NCBI RefSeq assembly: GCF_000590885.1
Contig: NZ_JFHN01000054.1
Coordinates: 1 to 61,557, forward strand
Length of the DNA: 61,557 bases
Origin: Erwinia mallotivora
GTDB lineage: Bacteria > Pseudomonadota > Gammaproteobacteria > Enterobacterales > Enterobacteriaceae
Reading direction: 5' to 3'
Shown here: piece by piece, positions 52,718 to 60,900 of the stretch
Layout of the letters: every line of letters starts with the position of its first letter
Position numbering within the stretch: position 1 is the stretch's first letter
Made by a program: the position numbers and the translations under genes
Notes under the pieces: generated by a model
Told to the model about the DNA's origin: nothing
Seen by the model: only the letters and a program-made list of their open reading frames with translations
Database searches by the model: none

Positions 52718-53908
52718 ATGCTTAAGGTCCTGATACTCTTTTTATTACTGATGGCTGGGATAGTGCTGGGTCCGATACTGGCCGGTCATCAGGGCTATGT
52801 CCTGATCCAGACCAGTAACTGGAATATTGAAACCAGCGTCACCGGGCTTGCCATTATTCTGATCCTCGCCCTGCTGGTCATCCTGCTGATTGAGTGGGTG
52901 TTGCGCCGTTTGTTCCGCACCGGTGCCCGGACACGCGGCTGGTTTCTGGGCAGAAAACGCAATCGCGCCCGCAAGCAGACCAACGCTGCATTGATGAAAC
53001 TGGCCGAGGGCGATCATCGTCAGGTTGAAAAACTGCTGTCAAAAAATGCCGATCACGCCGAACAGCCGGTGGTTAACTACCTGCTGGCAAGTGAAGCTGC
53101 CCAGCAACGCGGGGATGAGATTCGCGCCAATCAGCACCTGGAAAGAGCGGCTGAGCTGGCGGGTGACGATCAGCTACCGGTTGAGATTACCCGTGTACGC
53201 ATTCAACTGGCCCGCAATGAAGACCATGCGGCCCGACACGGCATTGATCGCCTGTTGGAAATTGCGCCGCGCCACCCTGAAGTTCTGCGGTTGGCCGAAC
53301 AGGCTTATGTGCGCACCGGCGCATGGAGTTCCCTGCTGGATATCCTGCCGGCGATGAATAAGGTGCAGATCTTTGATGAGGCTCACCGAGCGACGCTGCA
53401 ACAGGAAGCCTGGCTGGGCCTGATGAACCAGGCTATGGCCGAACAGGGGAGTGAGGGGCTGAAGCGCTGGTGGCAAAATCAGAGCCGCAAAACCCGCCAT
53501 GACACAGCGTTGCAGGTTGCCATGGCAGACCATCTTATTGTCTGTGACGATCACGAAACGGCGCAGGAAATTATCCTTGCTGGTCTGAAGCGCAATTATG
53601 ACGATCGTCTGGTCCTGCTGATGCCACGCCTGAAAACCGGTAATCCGGAACAGCTGGAGAAAGCGCTGAATCAGCAAATCAAACAGCACGGTGCCACGCC
53701 GCTACTTTACAGCACGCTGGGGCAATTGCTGATGAAACACGGCGAATGGCAGCGGGCCAGCGAGGCCTTCAGGGAAGCGCTGAAGCAGCGTCCTGATGCT
53801 TTTGACTACGCCTGGCTGGCAGATTCGCTGGATCGTCAGCAAAAGCCAGAGGAAGCCGCAGAAATGCGCCGTGACGGACTGTTACTGACGCTGAAAAATA
53901 ATCCCTGA
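52718..53908 (+). CDS. hemY: HemY, TPR-containing heme operon protein
   Basis: 396-residue inner-membrane protein with two N-terminal helices (LILFLLLMAGIVLGPIL and ITGLAIILILALLVILLIEW type segments) and a cytoplasmic TPR domain. It is unrelated to the protoporphyrinogen oxidase also called HemY. It probably assists heme or porphyrin handling. Starts 2 bp after hemX; a terminator follows. Confidence 0.94.
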   Translation: MLKVLILFLLLMAGIVLGPILAGHQGYVLIQTSNWNIETSVTGLAIILILALLVILLIEWVLRRLFRTGARTRGWFLGRKRNRARKQTNAALMKLAEGDHRQVEKLLSKNADHAEQPVVNYLLASEAAQQRGDEIRANQHLERAAELAGDDQLPVEITRVRIQLARNEDHAARHGIDRLLEIAPRHPEVLRLAEQAYVRTGAWSSLLDILPAMNKVQIFDEAHRATLQQEAWLGLMNQAMAEQGSEGLKRWWQNQSRKTRHDTALQVAMADHLIVCDDHETAQEIILAGLKRNYDDRLVLLMPRLKTGNPEQLEKALNQQIKQHGATPLLYSTLGQLLMKHGEWQRASEAFREALKQRPDAFDYAWLADSLDRQQKPEEAAEMRRDGLLLTLKNNP

Positions 53909-53929
53909 ATTCAGTTCATGGTCATCATC

Positions 53930-53957
53930 AGCCGGGTTAAATGCCCGGCTTTTTATT
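53930..53957 (+). terminator. Rho-independent terminator of hemCDXY
   Basis: AGCCGGG (53930-53936), a seven-base loop and CCCGGCT (53944-53950) are followed by TTTTATT, 22 bp after the hemY stop. Confidence 0.9.
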
Positions 53958-53979
53958 GCCTGAAGCTACCGTGGCGGCA

Positions 53980-54179
53980 AAAAAAAACCTGCCAGTCCGG
54001 CAGGTATAAAGTTCAGGTCGGTAAGACAATTTGACTGATACCTGACTCAACGTAGTGCCCTTTACCATTAAGATCTCGCGACGATAGTGGTGGCTGGACA
54101 ACAGGTATCGTAAACGGCTCTGCATCATTCCCAGGTTTATGAAGCTTGCGCAAACATAAGAGGTGGAATGAGCATCTAC
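53980..54179 (-). ncRNA. glmZ: GlmZ small RNA
   Basis: The minus strand from 54179 starts GTAGATGCTCATTCCA and continues CTCTTATGTT, CTTCATAAAC, GGAATGATGCAGAGCCGTTT, matching the first about 85 nt of E. coli GlmZ, which lies in the same place beyond hemY. A later ACGTTGAGT block also matches. It ends at a terminator (53988-54004, CCTGCC stem) with a nine-U tail. GlmZ, with Hfq, activates glmS translation for glucosamine-6-phosphate supply; RapZ and RNase E destroy it unless GlmY competes. Confidence 0.92.
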
Positions 54180-54190
54180 AAAGTTGTTAT

Positions 54191-54206
54191 TGCATTAACT
54201 GTGCCA
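54191..54206 (-). promoter_or_regulatory. Sigma-54 promoter of glmZ
   Basis: TGGCAC-AGTTA-ATGCA on the minus strand matches the -24/-12 consensus TGGCAC-N5-TTGCA, with the GC 12-13 bases before the predicted GlmZ 5' end at 54179. E. coli glmZ itself uses sigma-70, whereas several other enterobacteria use sigma-54 here. Confidence 0.85.
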
Positions 54207-54235
54207 CCAGAAAATAAACCCATAGAAATAAATAT

Positions 54236-54248
54236 AATCAATTGATTA
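54236..54248 (+). promoter_or_regulatory. IHF site between the glmZ promoter and GlrR sites
   Basis: AATCAATTGATTA fits WATCAA-N4-TTR exactly in very AT-rich DNA. It lies between the sigma-54 promoter and the activator sites, where bending by IHF would bring GlrR to the polymerase. Confidence 0.7.
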
Positions 54249-54324
54249 ATATGATTTTATTTAAATCAGCCCGCGCACTATCCGTGGGCGGCAATGTTTT
54301 CTGTTGTCAGACGGGGACGCGATC

Positions 54325-54342
54325 TGTCGCAGTATGGCGACA
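54325..54342. promoter_or_regulatory. GlrR site 1 upstream of glmZ
   Basis: TGTC-N10-GACA (TGTCGCAGTATGGCGACA), the GlrR activator box described for glmY/glmZ, about 155 bp upstream of the GlmZ start. Confidence 0.8.
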
Positions 54343-54387
54343 GGCTACAGACAGACAATTAAAAACCTTTAAAATCATTATATTAAC

Positions 54388-54405
54388 TGTCTCCCAAATG
54401 AGACA
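54388..54405. promoter_or_regulatory. GlrR site 2 upstream of glmZ
   Basis: A second exact TGTC-N10-GACA (TGTCTCCCAAATGAGACA), 63 bp from site 1, that is about six helical turns. Confidence 0.8.
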
Positions 54406-54426
54406 GGGTGTCTCTTAACGGCTTTC

Positions 54427-54443
54427 TGTCAGTCAGACTGACA
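54427..54443. promoter_or_regulatory. Possible GlrR site 3
   Basis: TGTC-AGTCAGACT-GACA has both arms but a 9-bp instead of 10-bp centre. E. coli glmY has three GlrR boxes, so this may be the third, weaker one. Confidence 0.45.
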
Positions 54444-54548
54444 ATCGCCGTCAACATGAAAAGGCAGGCATTTCCTGTTCTCAGCCTCTCTCAATACCCC
54501 CACTTCTCTCTTTTGCCAGCCGCCGCCGAACCTGCCGAACTCTCCCCG

Positions 54549-54561
54549 GAGCATGATGCTC
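54549..54561. promoter_or_regulatory. Short palindrome upstream of the NRPS gene
   Basis: GAGCAT-G-ATGCTC is a perfect 6-bp inverted repeat in otherwise unassigned DNA between the GlrR sites and the NRPS leader. It may be an operator; no regulator is suggested by its sequence. Confidence 0.3.
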
Positions 54562-54701
54562 ATTACCTTCCGTACCCTTTTTTGGGTATTCAATGCACCG
54601 TTATTTGTAAAGAAAAAATTAAGTAATTTTAAAAAAATGGTAATTTTTCTTATATATTCACCGCCTATTTATCGCAAGAATAAGCCACAAACGCGGATTC
54701 A

Positions 54702-54737
54702 AGCGGAGTGGCAGGCTATAAAACTCCGCTTTTTCTT
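54702..54737 (+). terminator. Terminator-like hairpin upstream of the NRPS gene
   Basis: AGCGGAGT (54702-54709), a 13-base loop and ACTCCGCT (54723-54730) are followed by TTTTTCTT. No gene ends just before it, so it either stops a short unannotated transcript from the AT-rich stretch 54600-54700 or attenuates transcription entering the NRPS gene 230 bp downstream. Confidence 0.65.
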
Positions 54738-54747
54738 ATAAATAGAT

Positions 54748-54885
54748 ATGGAGAAACTGGATGTTGCCTTACCTGTTTACCCCCTGGCACCATATTTTAT
54801 CCTGCATAACGACTCTCTTCCCGCCCCTTCTGTCTGTCAGCCAGAAAAATACAACCTGCCGGTAAAACGGCTCACCGTTACCTGA
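54748..54885 (+). CDS. Possible 45-residue leader ORF before the NRPS gene
   Basis: An ATG right after the hairpin opens a 45-codon frame starting MEKLDVALPVYPLAPYF and ending VKRLTVT. There is no good ribosome site. Its last third lies inside a potential long-range stem (CAACCTGCC at 54852-54860 with GGCAGGTTG at 54905-54913, then TTTT) just before the NRPS start. It could be a regulatory leader or chance. Confidence 0.25.
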   Translation: MEKLDVALPVYPLAPYFILHNDSLPAPSVCQPEKYNLPVKRLTVT

Positions 54886-54968
54886 TGCAGACGCAACGCT
54901 GTCGGGCAGGTTGTTTTGCCCGCGCAGCAGTAAATATCGCAAACAAAAAATAAGGTCATAACATCAAG

Positions 54969-57900
54969 ATGAATGCGAACACCCCGGTTTTACCTTCTTC
55001 CAGTAACCATCAGCCGCACATGACAGCCTCCACCCTGGCTCAGGAAGAGATCTTCCTGATTGAGGAAACTCATCAGCAGGCGAATTGCTGGCTTTCCTTC
55101 TCACTGGATATCAACGGGCGACTGGACGTCGATAAACTTGTCCAGGCGCTGGAACATCTGCATCAACAGGTTCCTCAGTTGCAAACGCGTCTGCATTGTG
55201 AGGATGGTCGCTTATGGCAACGGCGTGCTGCTACGGACCCGCTGATACCTGAACAGACTGATTTACGTCATCTTCAGGCACCTGAAGAAGAACGCCTGCA
55301 TCAGCTGACGCAAAACCCGCCGGAGGGTAAATCTACCGATGGCGCGCTGAGTTATTTCAGGCTTTTCCGGCTTGGCAACCAGCGTTATTGTCTGGTCGCC
55401 TGGCTGCATCACAGTCTTACCGACGTACGCTCATGGATGGTGCTGAAATCCCTGCTGGCCGAGAGCTATAACGCGCTGGTCAACGGTTCAACCCCGCCGA
55501 CATTTCCGTGGCTGGACACCGCTGTGCTACCGCAGGAGGAGCAGACCTGGCTCACTTCCCCAGCCAGCAAAGAGGATGCTCAGTTCTGGCAGCGCTATGT
55601 CAGCAGGCTGCCCTCTGCGGCGATGACGCAACGTGTCATCGGTGGAGAGAGAAAAGCGCTCAATGTGCGACATCGCCAGACTCTGGCGGCAGAAAAACGC
55701 GCACGTCTGAGCGCGTCAGCCAGCCAGCAGCAGGTGAAAGAGCCGGTTATCTGGCTCAGCGCCGTCGCACTGCTGATGCGCCACCTTACCGGCCAGGAAA
55801 CAATCAGCCTCAGCCTGCCGGTAAAAGGCACACAAAACACCGAACAAACGGGCATGACCTCCAATGTTATTCCGCTTATTCTCACGCTCCCCGCGCAGGC
55901 TGACTTAACACAAATTCTGGCCCTGGTGAGGGAAGAACTGCACCGGGTGCTACCTCGCCAGCGCTATCGTGCGCAGGCGATCCAGCGCCTCGCCGGTCTG
56001 AGTGCCGGACAGGGATTTGGCCCGCATGTAAACATTATGCTGTTCGACCACGGGACACCTTTTCAGGATTGCCAGACGCAGGCACACTTCGGACGCCATA
56101 TCCCCAGCAGCGATATGCACTTTACCTTCTGGGCCGATTCGCAGCAGGGTGAAATGGAAATCCTGCTGGATGACGCCGCTGAAGGGCACAACGCCGCGCA
56201 GCTTGCGGCAATCGCCAGCCAGTTGGATTTTTTCCTGCAACAGCTGGCGGAGGCGCGGGACAGGACACTGGCCCAACTTGATGAGGTGGCCGATGAGTAT
56301 GCCGATCCCAGACTGGCGCAAAGTTTTTATGCCCTGCGTCGCCGCCCGGCCTGCGCAGGCGTAATGCGCTGGGACCGGCCCGTCGATCGGCTAGTCAGGC
56401 AGTTTTATGCTCACCAGTGGCCTGCCACGACCAACAGCCCACTACCGGCCTGTAAAATTTGGCTGGATAACACCTTCATCAGCTTCAGTAAAATGTCTCC
56501 GTTGACTGGCGTGGCGAAGGCCGAACCGGGTAGCGTGCTGAATGCAGACCAGCACGGCTGGCAGATTGCCGTTGCCGATGGCGCGGTGCAGCTTAGCGGA
56601 TTTTCCGCTGTTGACGGCTCCCCCTGCTGCCCGCTTGCCCTGGCCCAGTCAGCCGACATCAGGCCAGGTTCGGTATTGAAAATCATTAACGATGAGCAGG
56701 CCTGGCAACTGACCGGGGCATGGGAAGAGGCGGCCACACACCAGCGCTGGTGGAACGAGCACCTGAAACCCTGTGACAGCGGCTGGTTATCCGCAGCCCT
56801 GCCTGAGCAATCGTCTGTTACGCCACGCTGGCAAACTACCGCCTGGTCTGTCACGCCTGTCAAGCCCGGAGGCGCACTGACTGCGCTGCTGAGCGCCTGG
56901 CTGATTTATCTTGCCCGCGACACCCGCCTGCCATCGCCGCAGATCGGCATAAGAATAAGTTCTGTAGCGCATCACCATCCCAGCGGGCTGTTCGCCGGGA
57001 AGGTTCCCTTTGCCGTCCCCATCGATCTCTCACGCTCGTTCAGCCATATTGAGCAGGCGGTGAGTGAACAATTCCAGGCTCTTCTTGCCCATCTGCCCTG
57101 CCCGGCGGAGTGGCTGCACGTCCCTGGTGGAACCTCTCACGCCTTCACACTGAGCATTGTTGACGACGGGGATGCAGCAGATAATGACAGCTCGCCGGGT
57201 CACCTGCTGACGCTGCAATACCACCGCCAGCGCAATGCTGTACGCTGGCGCTACAACGCCACTCTTCTTGCTGAGGAAGAAGCAGAACAGCTGACCGATC
57301 GCCTGTACACGCTGCTTAATGCGGCAATGCGCACTGAAAACGTCGCCATGCCCGCGGCCACCTTGCCGATACTCACCACCGCTGACCGTCAGCGGCTGGA
57401 CGCCTGGTATGCACCGGCGAGCACGCCGCTGTCGGCGTCTCGTCTGACACAAATGTTTGAAGCTCAGGTACAGCAGTGCCCCGGCAACGTGGCGCTGGTC
57501 AGCGGTGAACAACAACTGACCTACGCCGAACTTAACCAGCGTGCCAACCGGCTGGCCCACTGCCTGCTGGCGCGCGGCGTTTCGCCGGAAGATCGCATCG
57601 CCTTCTGCATGAAACGGGGAACAGAAATGGTCGTCGCCATGCTCGGTATCCTTAAGGCGGGCGCGGCGTATGTGGCGCTTGACCCTGCCTGGCCCGGCGA
57701 ACGCCTGCACTATATCCTGCAGGACGCAGCACCGGTCTGTCTGCTGACCGATACGCTGGGAAGTCAGACCATGACGCCCTCTTCCGTAACCATGCTGTCA
57801 CTTGACGCGATGGCGCTGTCCGATTACTCCGTTGAAGATCCGCAGCCTGATAATCCGGCGCTGACGCCGCAAAGCCTGGCGTACATTATCTATACCTCCG

Positions 57901-60900
57901 GCTCGACGGGGCAGCCGAAGGGCGTGATGATCACCCATGAAAATATGGTGAACTTTCTGTGCTGGAGTCAGAACGCGTTCAGCCAGGCCGAGATGCTGCG
58001 CACCTGGAGCGCCACCTCGCTCAACTTTGATCTGTCGGTCTATGAGTGCTTTGCGCCACTGATACGCGGTGCGGCGGTACACATCGGTGAAAATGCGCTG
58101 GCACTTGATAAAGACAGCGATATCACCCTGTTGAATACCGTGCCTTCCGCTGTGCAGACGCTGCTGAACAACCGCCAGTTCCCCGAAGCCCTGACCAGCC
58201 TGAACCTGGCAGGCGAAGCCCTGAGCATCAGCCTGATCGGACGTATTTTTGCTGAAACGCAGGTTCAGCGGTTGTGTAATCTGTATGGCCCGTCGGAAAC
58301 CACCACCTACTCCACCTGGCACCGCTACACGCGCGACGGAGCAATCAGCGAAACCATTGGCCGCCCTTTGGCGAATACCCGTATTTACCTGCTGGATGAT
58401 GCGATGCAGCCCGTACCGCCCGCCTCGGTGGGTGAGATCTGGATTGGCGGCGCGGGGGTGGCCCGTGGCTACTTCAACCGCCCCGAACTCACCGCAGAGC
58501 GCTTCCTGCCAGACCCCTTCAGCACCCTGCCCGGTGCCCGCATCTACCGCACCGGCGACCTCGCACGCTATCACCACGACGGCTCTCTCATTTACCTCGG
58601 GCGTAACGACGACCAGGTCAAAATACGCGGCTTCCGCATCGAGCCCGGCGAAATCGCCGCACGCATCGCCGAACACCCCGACGTGCGCGACGCCGCCGTC
58701 ACCGCACAGCACCTTCACGGCGCGGAACCCAGACTCGTCGCTTACCTCGTGCCACGCGACCCCGACCTCCGGCCCGAACCCGCCGCACTGCGCGACTTCC
58801 TCGCCGCACGGCTCCCCGACTACATGCTCCCCGCCGCCTGGCTCACCCTCGACGCACTGCCGCTCACCCCCAACGGCAAGCTCGACCGCCGCGCACTCCC
58901 GCAGCCTGACGACGACGCCTTCGCCCGCGCCGCATTCGAAGCCCCGCAGGGCGACGCCGAACGCCACCTCGCCGAACTCTGGCGCGAACTCCTCGGCGTT
59001 GAGCGCATCGGACGACGTGATAACTTCTTCGCCCTCGGCGGACACTCACTCCTCGCCGTCCAGCTCAGCGGACGCCTGCGCCAGCACGCCGGCCGCCTGC
59101 TCTCCGTGCAGCAGATTTTCGCCCGTCCCTGCCTCGCCGGGATGGCCGCCGCCGCCGACATCGCCCCACGCGAGGCACTGCCCGACTTTGTCGCCGCCGA
59201 CCGCGACCGGCCGCTGCCCCTCTCCTCCGCACAGCAGCGACTCTGGTTCCTCCGCCAGCTTGAGCAGGACCCGGCCACCTACAACATGCCCGCCGCCCTC
59301 ATCCTCCACGGCGAAACTGACTACCACGCACTGCAACGCGCCCTGCGCGACCTCTTCATCCGCCACGAGGCATGGCGCATGACCTTCAGCGAGCACGACG
59401 GCCAGCCCGTTGCCCGCCTGCTGCCACCGGACGCACCGCTCGCCTTCCCGCTGCACGACCTGCGCGACCGGCCCGACCCCCACGCCGAGCTGCTGCACCT
59501 CTGCGAAGAGGAGGCGCACCGCCCCTTCTCCCTGACCCGTGGCCCGCTGGTCCGCGCTCGCCTGCTCCGCCTGCCCGACCAGCGCGCCTGCCTGCTGGTC
59601 ACCCAGCACCATATCGTCTCCGACGGCTGGTCGGTCGGCGTCATGTGGCGCGAGCTCAGCGCCTGCTACAACGCCCGACGCGCCGGACGCCAGCCCGACC
59701 TGCCGCCCCTGACGGTACAGTTCCCCGACTGCGCCGCCTGGCAGCAGCGCGCGCTCACCCCGCAGCGCCTTGCCCGTCAGGCCGACTACTGGTATCAGCA
59801 GCTCCACGGCGCTGACCCCCTCATCCCCCTGCCCACTGACCGGCCGAGGCCCGAGCGCCAGTCCTTCGACGGGGCCTCCGCGCCCGTCAACTTCGGCCCG
59901 GCGCTCAGCGACGCGCTCCGCCGCTTCAGCCGGCAACACGGCGTCACCCCCTATATGACCGTCCTCGCCGCCTGGTCCGTGGTCCTTGGCCGCCTCGCCG
60001 GACGCGATGACCTGGTGATTGGCACCCCGGTCGCCGGGCGCGACCACCCCGCGCTGGAGCCGCTGATTGGCTTCCTCGTCAACACCCTCGCCCTGCGCAT
60101 CCGGCCGCAGCACCATGACACCGTCGCCGGCCTGCTCGCGCAGGTCCGACGGCAGGTGCTCGACGGCCAGGCCCATCAGCACCTGCCGTTTGAACAGGTG
60201 GTTGAACGCCTCAACCCGCCGCGACGGCTGGCCCACGCCCCGCTGTTCCAGACGCTGCTCGCCTGGCAGACCGCCCCCGTCAGCCCCGACTTTGACGGCC
60301 TGCGCGTCAGCCCCGGCCCCGACGCGTATGCCCGCATCAAGTTTGACCTGGAGCTGTCGCTGGTCGACGACGACGACGGTATCCGCGGCGCGCTGCGCTA
60401 CGCCACCGCCCTGTTCGACCCCGCCACCGCCGCCCGTCACGTCGGCTATCTGCTGAACGTGCTGCGCGACATGCTGGCGGAGCCGCAGCGCCCGCTGGCG
60501 CAGCTGACCCTGCTGAGCGAGGAGGAGCGCCGTCATCTGCTGCTGGGCAGCAACGCCACCCCGGCCGACCCCGGCAGCCGGTGCCTGCACCAGCAGCTGG
60601 AGCGCCACGCCGCCACCTGTCCTGACGCCGTGGCCCTCGCCTGGCACGACGGCACCCTTACCTACGGCGAGCTCAACGCCCGCGCCAACCGCCTCGCACA
60701 CCGCCTGCGGGATCTCGGCCTGCAACCCGACGACCTCGTCGCCCTCTGCGCCGACCGCAGCCCGGCAATGATCGCCGCCATCTTCGCCGTACTTAAAGCC
60801 GGGGCCGCATGGCTACCGCTCGATCCGGATTACCCTGGCGAACGTCTGGCGTATATCCTCGACGACGCCGGCCCCCGCCTGCTGCTGGCCGACGCCGCCG

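Noticed and set aside
53937..54128. 63-residue minus-strand ORF beyond hemY
   Set aside because: It coincides with the GlmZ sRNA, whose sequence, promoter and terminator explain the DNA.
54406..54968. Fur box or standard promoter upstream of the NRPS (siderophore hypothesis)
   Set aside because: AT-rich stretches exist, but none matches GATAATGATAATCATTATC well. TTGTAA-N17-TTTAAA near 54605 is too weak to call a promoter.
57798..60725. Two long minus-strand ORFs (415 and 559 codons) opposite the NRPS
   Set aside because: They are antisense to a continuous NRPS frame with clear domain motifs. High GC with C/G third positions removes stops from the opposite strand. Their translations are Gly/Ala/Val/Gln-rich without domain motifs.
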